Notes: a model not told the origin generated them from the letters alone. Positions 32,239 to 40,878 are shown, counted from the first letter of the stretch. The stretch is DNA of 64,000 bases from an uncultured Oscillibacter sp. (GCA_910588175.1 CAJUQQ010000001.1:109304-173303); one strand, 5' to 3'. Made by a program: numbers and translations.

Positions 32239-32868
32239 TTGAAGTGGACGAGTCGGGAGATGGCGGAATGGAGGCGGCAGGTGTTCCGTCTCCTGTTTCT
32301 GGCGCTGTTTTTTTTCGCCGGTGTGATTTTGGGACAGGTTTTTTCCAGCCAAGTTCCAGACGCGGCGGGAGAGGAACTGACCCGCTACCTGACGGATTTC
32401 CTGGAAGTGGAACGGGCGGACCAATCCCCCTGCGCGGCGCTGTCGGCGGCTGTGCTCTATTTCCGCTATCCGCTGGCGGCGTTTTTAATGGGGTTTGCCT
32501 CCATCGGTGTGGTGCTTCTGCCCCTCACAACCGGAGCCTTTGGCTTCTTCCTGTCCTTTTCCGTCTGCTGCTTTACGGCGGCCTTTGGGTCCGATGGCGT
32601 GCTGCTGGCGCTGGCGGTGTTCGGTCTCCGGTGCGCGGTGACGCTGCCTTGTTATTTCCTGCTGGCCGTTCCTTCGCTGGAGCGCTCGGTTACGTTGGCG
32701 TGCCTCTCCTTCGGAAGGGGACGGCGCACCGCTCCGGTGGTCTATGGCCGGGCTTGGTGGAGCCGTCTGGCGGTGCTTTCTGGGGTGCTGCTGGCGGGGA
32801 TGTGCGCCGACCTAATGCTGACTCCGCTGTTTTTGCGCCAGCTTTTGGAGCGCATGCTGGCAGGATGA
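32239..32868 (+). CDS. spoIIM: Stage II sporulation protein M-like membrane protein
   Basis: A 209-aa protein with about five transmembrane segments: about 14-33, 74-95, 98-120, 125-150 and 172-192. SpoIIM works with SpoIID and SpoIIP in engulfment. The call rests on topology, size, the N-terminal segment ending F-A-G-V-I-L-G-Q-V-F-S and the position directly before xerD, the order known in spore formers. The start is a TTG at 32239 after GAGGTGAGG; ATG 32260 would shorten it by 7 residues. Confidence 0.75.
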   Translation: MKWTSREMAEWRRQVFRLLFLALFFFAGVILGQVFSSQVPDAAGEELTRYLTDFLEVERADQSPCAALSAAVLYFRYPLAAFLMGFASIGVVLLPLTTGAFGFFLSFSVCCFTAAFGSDGVLLALAVFGLRCAVTLPCYFLLAVPSLERSVTLACLSFGRGRRTAPVVYGRAWWSRLAVLSGVLLAGMCADLMLTPLFLRQLLERMLAG

Positions 32869-32878
32869 AGGGCCCTGC

Positions 32879-33796
32879 TTGGGATCGGTGAGATTACAAA
32901 AGAGAGAAGGGATTCTTACGGACGAAATCATGCGCTATGGGGAATACCTGGTAACAGAGAAGCACGCCTCCCAGAATACGGTTGCTTCGTATCTGAGAGA
33001 CGTGACCCAGTTTTCGGATTATTTGCAGGTCCGGGGTCCCGGTTTGCTGGAGGCTACCGCCGAGACGGTTCAGTCCTACATGGACTGGATGCTGAGCCGG
33101 GGAAAATCCGCCTCCTCCGTCACCCGTTTCCTGGCCTCCGTGAAATCGTTCTACAACTTTCAGCTATTCAGCGGGAAGGTGAAGACGAATCCCGCCAAGG
33201 GCGTTTCCGCCGCCAAGGTGGAGCGGAAATACCCGGAGATTCTGTCGCTTAAGGAAGTGGACCTGTTCCTGGAACAGCCCCGCTGTGTGGACGCCAAGGG
33301 ATTCCGGGACCACGCCATGCTGGAGTTGCTGTACGCCACCGGCATTCGGGTCAGCGAACTCATTACCCTGGATCTGGACGATCTGAATCTGGCCGCCGGC
33401 CTGATTCATTGCTCCAGCAAGGGCAAGGAGCGGATCATCCCCCTGTACCGCACGGCGGTAAAAGCCCTTCAGGATTACGTGTGGAAAATCCGCCCCCAGC
33501 TGGTGCAGGACCCTGAGGAGACGGCCCTGTTTGTCAACATGAACGGTGAGCGGATGAGCCGTCAGGGCTTTTGGAAGATCATCAAGTTCTACCAGGAGAA
33601 AGCGGGCATCGAGAAGGAAATTACCCCCCACACCCTGCGGCACTCTTTCGCGGCCCATCTGCTGGAGAACGGAGCCGATCTCCGCTCCATTCAGGAGATG
33701 CTAGGCCATGCGGATATCTCGTCCACGCAGATTTACACCCACATGGTCAAGGGCCGTTTGAAGGATGTTTACCAGAAGGCCCATCCCAGGGCGTGA
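32879..33796 (+). CDS. xerD: Site-specific tyrosine recombinase XerD
   Basis: A 305-aa enzyme that resolves chromosome dimers at dif with XerC. The N-terminal SAM-like domain spans about 17-100 (E-K-H-A-S-Q-N-T-V-A-S-Y-L-R-D). The catalytic domain has A-T-G-I-R-V-S-E-L (first Arg), H-T-L-R-H-S-F-A-A-H-L-L-E-N-G, L-G-H-A-D-I-S-S-T-Q-I-Y-T-H (Tyr nucleophile). The start could be TTG 32879 or GTG 32888; the sequence does not settle it. Confidence 0.93.
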   Translation: MGSVRLQKREGILTDEIMRYGEYLVTEKHASQNTVASYLRDVTQFSDYLQVRGPGLLEATAETVQSYMDWMLSRGKSASSVTRFLASVKSFYNFQLFSGKVKTNPAKGVSAAKVERKYPEILSLKEVDLFLEQPRCVDAKGFRDHAMLELLYATGIRVSELITLDLDDLNLAAGLIHCSSKGKERIIPLYRTAVKALQDYVWKIRPQLVQDPEETALFVNMNGERMSRQGFWKIIKFYQEKAGIEKEITPHTLRHSFAAHLLENGADLRSIQEMLGHADISSTQIYTHMVKGRLKDVYQKAHPRA

Positions 33797-33811
33797 CCCC
33801 AAGTGCATCGG

Positions 33812-33846
33812 ACAAGCGCTGCTTTCGGCAGCGCTTGTTTTTTTAG
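33812..33846 (+). terminator. Strong terminator after xerD
   Basis: An 11-bp perfect stem (33812-33822 with 33828-33838) with a TTTCG loop, then TTTTTTT. Confidence 0.93.
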
Positions 33847-33866
33847 AGGGCAGGATGCTTTTGCAG

Positions 33867-33895
33867 TTGCGTATTTCGGTTAATTTTGCTATACT
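33867..33895 (+). promoter_or_regulatory. Promoter of ruvC-ruvA
   Basis: TTGCGT (33867-33872), a 17-bp spacer and TATACT (33890-33895), about 30 nt before the ruvC start. Confidence 0.7.
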
Positions 33896-33926
33896 AGCAA
33901 GGAATATAAGCCGAAAGGGGTGGACT

Positions 33927-34436
33927 ATGCGGATATTGGGCATTGATCCCGGTTTCGCCACCATTGGTTTCGGCCTGGTGGAAGCGGACCGGAGGCAGGC
34001 GCGGATGGTGACCTATGGAGCGATCACCACCCCGGCAGGGCTTCCCCTGAGCCGGAGACTTTACCAAATTGGCGCCGATATGGAGGAGCTGATCGGCCAG
34101 CTGAAGCCGGAGGTAATCTCCATTGAGGAGCTGTTTTTCAACACGAATATTACTACCGGCATTGCCGTGGCCCATGGCAGGGGCGTGCTGCTCTACGCGG
34201 CTGAAAAGTGCGGCGTGCCTTTGTACGAATATACGCCCTCCCAAGTGAAGCTGGCGGTGACGGGCTACGGTAAGGCGGAGAAGCGGCAGGTCATGGACAT
34301 GACCCGGCGGCTTTTGAAGCTGAAAAAGGTCCCTCGACCTGACGATGCCGCCGATGCCTTGGCTCTTGCCCTGTGCCACGCGCGAAGCTTCACCTCCCGG
34401 CTTCCCCGGGAGCGGGATGTACCGGAAACCATTTGA
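33927..34436 (+). CDS. ruvC: Crossover junction endodeoxyribonuclease RuvC
   Basis: A 169-aa nuclease that cuts Holliday junctions. The acidic active site is visible in L-G-I-D-P-G-F (Asp 7), S-I-E-E-L-F-F and the C-terminal R-P-D-D-A-A-D-A-L-A-L-A. H-G-R-G-V-L-L and Y-T-P-S-Q-V-K are family marks. The frame is open upstream, but the ATG at 33927 matches the family. Confidence 0.96.
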   Translation: MRILGIDPGFATIGFGLVEADRRQARMVTYGAITTPAGLPLSRRLYQIGADMEELIGQLKPEVISIEELFFNTNITTGIAVAHGRGVLLYAAEKCGVPLYEYTPSQVKLAVTGYGKAEKRQVMDMTRRLLKLKKVPRPDDAADALALALCHARSFTSRLPRERDVPETI

Positions 34437-34456
34437 GGAAAGGAAACCAGAGACAC

Positions 34457-35062
34457 ATGTTTTATTATCTGGACGGCACGGTAGCGGAAATTCTGCCCTA
34501 TTTGGCGGTTATTGACTGCGGGGGAGTAGGATACGCCTGCAAAACGACGAACAATACCCTGGCCGCCTTGAAAAAGGGGCAGCGGAAAAAACTTTACACC
34601 CATTTGAACGTAGCGGAGAACCTGTTTGAGCTGTACGGCTTTGCCTCACAGAGCGAGCTGAACAGCTTTAAGCTGCTGATCGGTGTCTCCGGTGTGGGTC
34701 CTAAGGCGGCGTTGGCCATCTTGTCCTCCGGTACGCCGGAGACCCTGGCCATGGCCATTGTCACCGGAGACGAAAAAGCCCTGACCGCCGCGCCGGGCGT
34801 AGGGAAAAAGATTGCGCAGCGCATCATTTTGGAGCTGAAGGACAAAATGGCGAAGGAGGCCGCGGGAGGGCTGGATTTCTCCGGCGGCAAAGGCGCGCCG
34901 GCCCCGGCGGTGTTCGGCAGCAAAGCCACAGAAGCCGCTCAGGCCCTTGCCGTGCTGGGCTACTCCAGCCAGGAGGTTTCTATAGCCTTGAAGGGGCTGG
35001 ATATGGACCAGCCGTTGGAGGAAATTGTCCGGCAGGGGCTAAAGCGAATGGCTAAACTCTAA
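34457..35062 (+). CDS. ruvA: Holliday junction branch migration protein RuvA
   Basis: A 201-aa protein with the OB domain (F-Y-Y-L-D-G-T-V-A-E-I at the start), tandem helix-hairpin-helix motifs (L-I-G-V-S-G-V-G-P-K-A-A-L near 74 and A-A-P-G-V-G-K-K-I-A-Q-R near 110) and the small C-terminal domain that contacts RuvB. It lies 20 bp after ruvC. ruvB is 760 bp further on, past two small genes. Confidence 0.96.
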   Translation: MFYYLDGTVAEILPYLAVIDCGGVGYACKTTNNTLAALKKGQRKKLYTHLNVAENLFELYGFASQSELNSFKLLIGVSGVGPKAALAILSSGTPETLAMAIVTGDEKALTAAPGVGKKIAQRIILELKDKMAKEAAGGLDFSGGKGAPAPAVFGSKATEAAQALAVLGYSSQEVSIALKGLDMDQPLEEIVRQGLKRMAKL

Positions 35063-35220
35063 GACCTGCCCTGAATGCCTGTACAGTAAATTTACTTTAC
35101 ATTTAGATTTTGGCTATTTCAAAGGATGAACGCAAAAAATATACCCAAAAGCGTTTGTAAGCAAAAATACTTTACAGATATGAAAAACCGTTGCATACAG
35201 GAAGGGAAAGGAGCATTTTC
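35063..35220. other. A+T-rich intergenic stretch with a small palindrome
   Basis: A 158-bp gap, more A+T-rich than its surroundings, holds GTAAATTTAC (35086-35095) followed by repeats of TTTAC/TTTACA. It could be an operator or promoter region for the next gene; nothing more can be supported. Confidence 0.3.
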
Positions 35221-35553
35221 ATGGCAAAATACGAGTGCAAGTTTCCTGGAGATTTTGACGCTGCTCTAAGACAGCTTCACCAGGGCATTCTCGGAGGCAG
35301 CATTACCGCCAGCTTTGAGGACGGCAGCGATTATGAAGCCGGCGGCCTGCGCTGCGCGGTTCGGGTTTACGAGCGCTACAGCATGACCGGAGGAGGACGG
35401 CTCAGCTTGACACTGACCTTGGTGGGAAAGGGAAAGGACTTGTTCCTCTCCGCCATTGCCGCTGGAGGCAGCCAGGGGATGTTCCTCAAATTCAACACCT
35501 TGGGGGAAGAGGCCTTCCTGGACAAGGTGCGGGAACTGGCCGCTCAGTTGTGA
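35221..35553 (+). CDS. DUF6054-like protein
   Basis: A 110-aa soluble protein: M-A-K-Y-E-C-K-F-P-G-D-F-D, a central C-A-V-R-V-Y-E-R-Y-S and a G-G-S-Q-G-M-F-L-K region near the end. This resembles the DUF6054 family of Firmicutes, of unknown function. AAAGGAG precedes the ATG. Confidence 0.6.
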   Translation: MAKYECKFPGDFDAALRQLHQGILGGSITASFEDGSDYEAGGLRCAVRVYERYSMTGGGRLSLTLTLVGKGKDLFLSAIAAGGSQGMFLKFNTLGEEAFLDKVRELAAQL

Positions 35554-35577
35554 CAGGCTGACCGGAGGTAAAGAGGT

Positions 35578-35793
35578 ATGATGATTTTATCCAGGCTGAT
35601 TGCCGTCGGATTTTTAGGAAGCATTTTGGCGATGTCCCGCTTTGCCAGATATTGCCGCCTGCTGAACAGCCGGGATTTGGAGCCGGAAGAGGCGGATCGG
35701 TTTCAGGCGCGGGCCCGGCGCTGGCTTATAGTTACGGGCGTTTTTTTGGGTACGGCGGTGCTATCCATTCTCGCCGGTATCGTTGTGCAGTGA
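35578..35793 (+). CDS. Small two-span membrane protein
   Basis: A 71-aa protein with hydrophobic segments at about 3-20 and 48-69 joined by a charged loop (R-D-L-E-P-E-E-A-D-R-F-Q-A-R-A-R-R). The family is not recognised. GGAGGTAAAGAGGT precedes the two ATG codons. It ends 27 bp before ruvB. Confidence 0.6.
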   Translation: MMILSRLIAVGFLGSILAMSRFARYCRLLNSRDLEPEEADRFQARARRWLIVTGVFLGTAVLSILAGIVVQ

Positions 35794-35820
35794 AATTTCC
35801 TGGGAAAAGGACGTGAGCGT

Positions 35821-36882
35821 TTGAGCATCGACTTTGGAAGCGATATTTATGAAGAGCCTATTGTGGCAAAGACCTTTCTCCAGGAGGACGTCCAGGAGGT
35901 GTCCCTCCGGCCGAAAAGCCTGCGGGAGTACATCGGCCAGGAAAAGGCCAAGGAAAACCTCTCGATCTTCATTGAGGCCGCCCGGAAGCGGGAGGAGCCT
36001 TTGGACCACGTCCTGCTCCACGGCCCCCCGGGACTGGGCAAAACCACCTTGGCGGGCATCATCGCCCAGGAGATGGGGGTCAATATCCGCATCACCTCCG
36101 GCCCCGCTATTGAGAAGCCGGGGGATCTGGCGGCGCTGCTGACCAACCTGAGCGAGGGGGACATCCTTTTTGTAGACGAAATCCACCGGCTGAACCGCTC
36201 CGTGGAGGAGATTTTGTATCCCGCCATGGAGGACTACGTGCTGGACATCATCGTAGGGAAGGGGCCCTCCGCCAATTCCATCCGATTGGACCTGCCCAAG
36301 TTTACGCTGACCGGGGCCACTACCCGGGCGGGACAGCTCTCCGCGCCTCTGCGGGACCGCTTCGGCGTGACGCTGCGGCTGGAGCTCTACACGCCGGAGG
36401 AACTGGCGAAAATTGTCACCCGGTCCGCCGGTATTTTAAATGTGGACATTGTCCCCGAGGGGGCCTACGAAATTGCCCGGCGGTCCCGGGGCACTCCCCG
36501 GATCGCTAACCGGATGCTCCGCCGGGTCCGGGACTTCGCCCAGGTCCGGGCGGACGGGGTGATCAGCAAGGAGGTGGCGGACCGGGCTCTGTGCGCCCTG
36601 GAGATCGATTACCTGGGCCTGGATCCGGTGGACCGGCGGATGATGGAGGCCATTATCGACAACTACGGCGGCGGCCCCGTAGGACTGGAGACCCTGGCGG
36701 CCACCATCGGGGAGGAGTCCGTAACGCTGGAGGATGTCTACGAGCCCTATCTGATGCAGCTGGGCTTTTTGACCAGAACGCCCAGGGGTCGCTGCGTGAC
36801 GCAGAAGGCCTACCAGCATCTACACAGAACCATCCCCGGCGGCGCGGCTTCGGGGAATGTAATGGAGCAGCTGACATTGTGA
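35821..36882 (+). CDS. ruvB: Holliday junction branch migration ATPase RuvB
   Basis: A 353-aa AAA+ motor that drives RuvA-bound junctions. Walker A is G-P-P-G-L-G-K-T-T near 62-70, Walker B is F-V-D-E-I-H-R, sensor I is T-G-A-T-T-R, the arginine finger region is L-R-D-R-F-G-V, and a C-terminal winged helix begins near 255. The start codon is TTG at 35821. Its TGA overlaps the GTG start of the following ATPase gene. Confidence 0.96.
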   Translation: MSIDFGSDIYEEPIVAKTFLQEDVQEVSLRPKSLREYIGQEKAKENLSIFIEAARKREEPLDHVLLHGPPGLGKTTLAGIIAQEMGVNIRITSGPAIEKPGDLAALLTNLSEGDILFVDEIHRLNRSVEEILYPAMEDYVLDIIVGKGPSANSIRLDLPKFTLTGATTRAGQLSAPLRDRFGVTLRLELYTPEELAKIVTRSAGILNVDIVPEGAYEIARRSRGTPRIANRMLRRVRDFAQVRADGVISKEVADRALCALEIDYLGLDPVDRRMMEAIIDNYGGGPVGLETLAATIGEESVTLEDVYEPYLMQLGFLTRTPRGRCVTQKAYQHLHRTIPGGAASGNVMEQLTL

Positions 36883-37634
36883 GCGGGTTCGAATATCTGG
36901 CTTCCGTCCGTCTCCGCCGGGAATTGCCGGAAGGAAGTTACCTCCGGCGGCTGGGACCGGTAAACTATCTTGTCGAGGGCGGTGTTCTGGCTTTTGACCG
37001 GCCGGTGACCTTTCTGGTAGGAGAGAACGGGACGGGGAAGTCCACGCTGTTGGAGGGAATCGCCGTGGCCTGCGGCTTTAACCCGGAGGGCGGCACCCGG
37101 AATTTCAATTTTTCCACCCGGGCCACCCACTCTGTGCTGGGAGACTATCTGACCCCCGCCCGGAAGCGGTATCCTAGGGACGGCTTCTTCCTCCGGGCGG
37201 AGAGTTTTTACAATGTGGCCACAAACATTGACGAAATGGATGAAGCGCCGTCAAGGGCGCCCAGGCTCATTGACAGCTACGGCGGCGTTTCCCTGCACTA
37301 CCAGTCCCACGGGGAGAGCTTTCTGGCCCTGGTCCAGAACCGCTTCGGCGGGGAAGGGCTGTACCTGCTGGACGAGCCGGAGGCGGCCCTGTCACCCTCC
37401 CGGCTGCTGACGCTGATGGGGGAGATGGACCAGCTGGTGAAAGCGGATTCCCAGTTCATCGTGGCGACCCACTCGCCGATTTTGATGGCCTTTCCCGGAG
37501 CCAGGATTTACGAGCTGAGCGAAAACGGCATACGGGCGGTGGAGTACCGGGAGACGGAGCACTACCAATTGACAAAGCGCTTCCTGGACAATCCGGAGCG
37601 GATGCTGCGGTATCTTTTGGAGGAGGAAGGATGA
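36879..37634 (+). CDS. AAA family ATPase (ABC/SMC-like, single domain)
   Basis: A 251-aa ATPase with an ABC-type fold: Walker A G-E-N-G-T-G-K-S-T near 46-54, a long lid region, Y-Q-S-H-G-E-S-F as signature-like loop, Walker B G-L-Y-L-L-D-E-P-E-A-A-L and the H-loop A-T-H-S-P-I-L-M. Similar stand-alone ATPases (YbjD/OLD-like without a nuclease domain) have no fixed role. The GTG start at 36879 overlaps the ruvB stop, so translation is coupled. Confidence 0.82.
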   Translation: MSGFEYLASVRLRRELPEGSYLRRLGPVNYLVEGGVLAFDRPVTFLVGENGTGKSTLLEGIAVACGFNPEGGTRNFNFSTRATHSVLGDYLTPARKRYPRDGFFLRAESFYNVATNIDEMDEAPSRAPRLIDSYGGVSLHYQSHGESFLALVQNRFGGEGLYLLDEPEAALSPSRLLTLMGEMDQLVKADSQFIVATHSPILMAFPGARIYELSENGIRAVEYRETEHYQLTKRFLDNPERMLRYLLEEEG

Positions 37635-38020
37635 CGGAGTTTTTCTTCTGGCTGTTCATGCTGGCAACCGCCCTGCTGATTCCCGGGAGCATGCTTCTCC
37701 TGGGACGGAGCTTTGCGAAAAAACCGCCGGGGGAGATCAACGGCGGCTATGGCTACCGTACGGCCCGCTCCATGCGGAACCGGCAGACTTGGGAATTCGC
37801 CCATGCCTACAGCGGGCGCTTCTGGGTCCGGGCAGGGCGGCCCACGCTGGCGGTTTCCCTGGTGTGGATGGCGCTGCTGTTTGGGCGGGACATCGGCACG
37901 GTGGGGAGACTTGGCACGGTTTTAACTGTAATACAACTGGTTCCGTTCCTGGCGGTAATCCCCGCCACAGAGCGGGCGCTGAGACGGGAATTTGACGATT
38001 TTGGAAGAAAGAGGGAATGA
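37631..38020 (+). CDS. SdpI family membrane protein
   Basis: A 129-aa protein with three hydrophobic segments (about 2-24, 72-88 and 94-112) and the SdpI signature G-Y-R-T-A-R-S-M-R-N-R-Q-T-W-E-F-A-H near 39-57. In Bacillus SdpI gives immunity to the SdpC toxin, but many homologues are not near a toxin, as here. It overlaps the ATPase gene by 4 bp and precedes glmM. Confidence 0.8.
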   Translation: MTEFFFWLFMLATALLIPGSMLLLGRSFAKKPPGEINGGYGYRTARSMRNRQTWEFAHAYSGRFWVRAGRPTLAVSLVWMALLFGRDIGTVGRLGTVLTVIQLVPFLAVIPATERALRREFDDFGRKRE

Positions 38021-38024
38021 GTTT

Positions 38025-39383
38025 ATGGGTAAGCTATTTGGTACCGACGGTATCCGGGGTATCGTAGGGGAGAACCTGACGGCGGATCTGGCCTTCCGGG
38101 TGGGGCAGGCCGTGGGCACGGTTTTGATGGAGGAGAAACAGGGGGAGCGTCCCACGGTGGTCCTGGGCAAGGACACCCGTATCTCCTCCGATGTGCTGGA
38201 GGCGGCGCTGATCGCGGGCCTCTGCTCCGTGGGCAGCGACGTAAAGCCGGTAGGGGACATTCCCACGCCTGCCGTGGCGTACCTCACCCGGCAGGAGAAG
38301 GCGGATGCGGGCATCGTGGTCTCCGCTTCCCACAACCCCTATGAGCACAACGGCATCAAGGTTTTCAACGGACAGGGCTACAAGCTCTCCGATGCGCTGG
38401 AGGAGCGGGTGGAGGAAAAAATCCTCTCCGACGCGCCTATGACCCTGAAAACCCGGGGGGAGCTGGGCCGCCGCCATCACGGCATGAAGCGGCTGAAGCG
38501 GGACTACATCGATTTCGCGGCATCCACCATAGATTCGGACCTGTTGGGCCTGCGTATCCTGGTAGACTGCGCCAACGGCGCCGCCAGCGCCACGGCTCCG
38601 GAGCTTTTCGGACGGTTCAAGGCCCACTCGGTCTTTCTTCACCGGAGCCCCGACGGGGTGAACATTAACGACCATTGCGGCTCCACTCATCTGGAGGACC
38701 TGGCCGCCCAGGTAGTGAAGGGGGGCTATGACATCGGCGTGGCCTTTGACGGCGACGCGGACCGCTGCCTGCTGGTAGATGAAACCGGCGGGATTATTGA
38801 CGGAGACAAGGTCATGGCCGTCTGTGCCCTGGATATGAAGCGCCGGGGCGTGCTCCGGGGAAACGCCATTGTGGCTACGGTAATGAGTAACCTGGGGCTT
38901 CACGAGTTCTGCCGGAATCACGGGATCGACTTGGCCTGCACCGCTGTGGGCGACCGCAATGTGCTGGAGGAGATGCTCCGCCAGGACTTCCGCATCGGCG
39001 GCGAGCAGTCCGGCCACACGATCTTCACGGCTTTGGAGACCACCGGCGACGGACAGGTGACGGCCCTCCAGTTCCTCCAGGTTTTGGCCCAGTCGGGGAA
39101 GAAGGCGTCGGAGCTGGCCTCGGTCTGTGCCGCCTATCCTCAAGTCCTTATCAACGTGGAGGTGCCCCACAGCGGCGGCGTGAAAGAGAAGATCATGGCC
39201 TCCCAGGAATTGGAAGACGCGGTGAAACGGGAGGAGGCCGCCCTGAACGGAGAGGGGAGAGTGCTGGTCCGCGCGTCGGGGACAGAGGCCCTGATTCGGG
39301 TCATGGTAGAGGCCAAGACGAACGAAATTGCGAAAAAAACGGCCGATTCTCTGGTTAGTCTTATAAAATCACTAAAATTTTAA
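38025..39383 (+). CDS. glmM: Phosphoglucosamine mutase
   Basis: It converts glucosamine 6-phosphate to 1-phosphate for peptidoglycan precursors. The 452-aa protein has K-L-F-G-T-D-G-I-R-G, the active serine loop V-S-A-S-H-N-P-Y-E-H-N (Ser near 101), the metal site A-F-D-G-D-A-D-R-C, G-G-E-Q-S-G-H and the phosphate loop R-A-S-G-T-E-A-L-I-R-V-M. The start at 38025 follows AGAGGGA. Confidence 0.97.
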   Translation: MGKLFGTDGIRGIVGENLTADLAFRVGQAVGTVLMEEKQGERPTVVLGKDTRISSDVLEAALIAGLCSVGSDVKPVGDIPTPAVAYLTRQEKADAGIVVSASHNPYEHNGIKVFNGQGYKLSDALEERVEEKILSDAPMTLKTRGELGRRHHGMKRLKRDYIDFAASTIDSDLLGLRILVDCANGAASATAPELFGRFKAHSVFLHRSPDGVNINDHCGSTHLEDLAAQVVKGGYDIGVAFDGDADRCLLVDETGGIIDGDKVMAVCALDMKRRGVLRGNAIVATVMSNLGLHEFCRNHGIDLACTAVGDRNVLEEMLRQDFRIGGEQSGHTIFTALETTGDGQVTALQFLQVLAQSGKKASELASVCAAYPQVLINVEVPHSGGVKEKIMASQELEDAVKREEAALNGEGRVLVRASGTEALIRVMVEAKTNEIAKKTADSLVSLIKSLKF

Positions 39384-39413
39384 GGAAAATTTCCGTTTAT
39401 TTTGATAAATTGC

Positions 39414-39443
39414 TTGACATTTTCCGCCGTAGATGGGTATAAT
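39414..39443 (+). promoter_or_regulatory. Consensus promoter directly on top of the sigma-factor start
   Basis: TTGACA (39414-39419), an 18-bp spacer and TATAAT (39438-39443). The usual start point, 6-8 nt further, falls on the ATG at 39449-39451, so the transcript would have no leader. Confidence 0.78.
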
Positions 39444-39448
39444 ACAAC

Positions 39449-40090
39449 ATGCGTAATACTTATGAAAACGATGTGTCGGAGCTGGAGCGGCAGCCGGACG
39501 AGGAGCTGTGTCTCCTGGCTGCGGCTGGGAACCGTCTGGCGGAGGAAACCCTCGTCACCCGGTACAACCGCCTGGTCCGCACCTGTGCCCGCCCCTTCTT
39601 CCTGGCGGGCGGCGACAGTGAGGATCTCACGCAGGAGGGCATGGTGGGCCTGATTACGGCCGTCCGGGAATACGACGCGAGGAAAGAAGCGTCCTTCCGC
39701 ACCTTCGCGGAGATTTGTATTCGCAGCCGCCTCTATTCTGTTCTCCGCGCCTCGGCGCGGGATAAGCAGCAGCCGCTCAATCAATCGCTATCCTTAGACG
39801 ATTCCCATTTTGACAGCAATCCCCTCACCTCTGGGACCAATAATTTGGCGCAGCGTAATCCCGAAGATTTCCTGATCGACAGGGAACACACGGCAGCCCT
39901 CTTATCCGGTGTCCGGAAACAGTTGTCCGAATTTGAAGCGAAGATTTTGGGGTTCTATTTGGACGGTCTTTCCTGCAGGGAAATTGCAAAAGCGGTGAAT
40001 AAGCCCCCAAAATCCGTGGACAACGCCGTGCAGCGAATTCGACGCAAGGTGGCGCGGCAATTACTTTCCGGCGATCTCAGCAAACGCTGA
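39449..40090 (+). CDS. Sigma-70 family RNA polymerase sigma factor, SigH-like
   Basis: A 213-aa sigma factor. Region 2 spans about 17-95 (E-T-L-V-T-R-Y-N-R-L-V-R, then E-D-L-T-Q-E-G-M-V-G-L-I-T-A-V-R-E-Y-D), and region 4 about 150-205 (L-S-C-R-E-I-A-K-A-V-N-K-P-P-K-S-V-D-N-A-V-Q-R-I-R split over a helix-turn-helix). The layout matches Spo0H/SigH of Clostridia, but it is away from the usual rpmG-secE neighbourhood, so it may be SigH or a paralogue. No ribosome site precedes the ATG; an internal GTG at 39473 is the alternative start. Confidence 0.83.
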   Translation: MRNTYENDVSELERQPDEELCLLAAAGNRLAEETLVTRYNRLVRTCARPFFLAGGDSEDLTQEGMVGLITAVREYDARKEASFRTFAEICIRSRLYSVLRASARDKQQPLNQSLSLDDSHFDSNPLTSGTNNLAQRNPEDFLIDREHTAALLSGVRKQLSEFEAKILGFYLDGLSCREIAKAVNKPPKSVDNAVQRIRRKVARQLLSGDLSKR

Positions 40091-40128
40091 ACGCAATATA
40101 ATTTTCTTTTTAAAGAGAGGGTAAAATC

Positions 40129-40410
40129 ATGTACGAAGACAAGACCTTAGTGTGCAAAGAGTGTGGTCAGGAGTTCGTGTTCACCGCCGGTGAGCAGGAG
40201 TTCTATGCCGAGCGCGGCTTCCAGAACGAGCCCCAGCGCTGCAAAGCCTGCCGCGACGCCCGCAAGAACGCCGCCCGCGGTCCCCGGGAGTATTTCACCG
40301 CTGTCTGCGCCGCTTGCGGCGGCGAGGCCCGCGTGCCCTTCGAGCCCCGCTCTGACCGTCCGGTCTATTGCAGCGAGTGCTTCGCCAAGATGCGCGAGGA
40401 GCAGCGCTAA
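40129..40410 (+). CDS. Zinc-ribbon protein with two CxxC pairs
   Basis: A 93-aa protein: C-K-E-C-G-Q-E-F-V-F-T-A-G-E-Q-E-F-Y near 9-26, C-K-A-C-R-D near 38, C-A-A-C-G-G near 60 and C-S-E-C-F near 80. The first half matches the probable zinc-ribbon domain of small CxxC proteins in Firmicutes. Codon choice is strongly biased to C-ending codons, a sign of high expression. It has a good AGAGAGG ribosome site and a strong terminator. Its function is unknown. Confidence 0.82.
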   Translation: MYEDKTLVCKECGQEFVFTAGEQEFYAERGFQNEPQRCKACRDARKNAARGPREYFTAVCAACGGEARVPFEPRSDRPVYCSECFAKMREEQR

Positions 40411-40449
40411 TCGGTTTTTCCGGTTTTCGTCTCTTGTGCCAATTCACTG

Positions 40450-40486
40450 AAAACGTCCCCACGCTTTCGCGTGGGGACGTTTTTTC
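40450..40486 (+). terminator. Strong terminator after the zinc-ribbon gene
   Basis: A perfect 15-bp stem (40450-40464 with 40469-40483) with a TTTC loop, and T-tracts that also allow termination from the opposite side. Confidence 0.93.
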
Positions 40487-40498
40487 GGGCCCGGATGG

Positions 40499-40684
40499 TC
40501 AAAGGTCTGTCTCAAAGACTAAATCCATATCCTTAATCTTTCCGTAATCACTGATATTCGTAGGTATATACCCCACGTAGCGGTAGCCCTTGGCTGCGTA
40601 CGCGTCAATGATATTCCGGTGTTCCTCCGATTTTGCTCCGCAAAACTTTCCAATATGAACGTTTACATATACATATTTTTTCAC
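40499..40684 (-). CDS. DUF4177 family small protein
   Basis: A 61-aa protein: K-K-Y-V-Y-V-N-V at the start, H-R-N-I-I-D-A-Y-A-A-K-G-Y-R-Y-V-G-Y-I-P in the middle and D-L-V-F-E at the end, the DUF4177 pattern. Its function is unknown. The start is GTG at 40684 with AGGAGGAG 6-8 nt before it; the longer frame to 40741 lacks a site. Confidence 0.75.
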   Translation of the reverse strand: MKKYVYVNVHIGKFCGAKSEEHRNIIDAYAAKGYRYVGYIPTNISDYGKIKDMDLVFETDL

Positions 40685-40878
40685 AGCCGCTCCTCCTTTT
40701 TTCCTGTTACTGAGTATACCATAGGCGGCTGTAGAAGGCAATGTGCTCCATGGAAGCAGACGGAATCCGCGTTATCTCCAGGTTCATGGGACGTTCCATG
40801 GTTTCTCTTGAAAGAACCGGAGACCTATGCTAAAATCAGGATGAATAGGAGATCCCGGCGGAGAGGGGAGAGTTCAAA

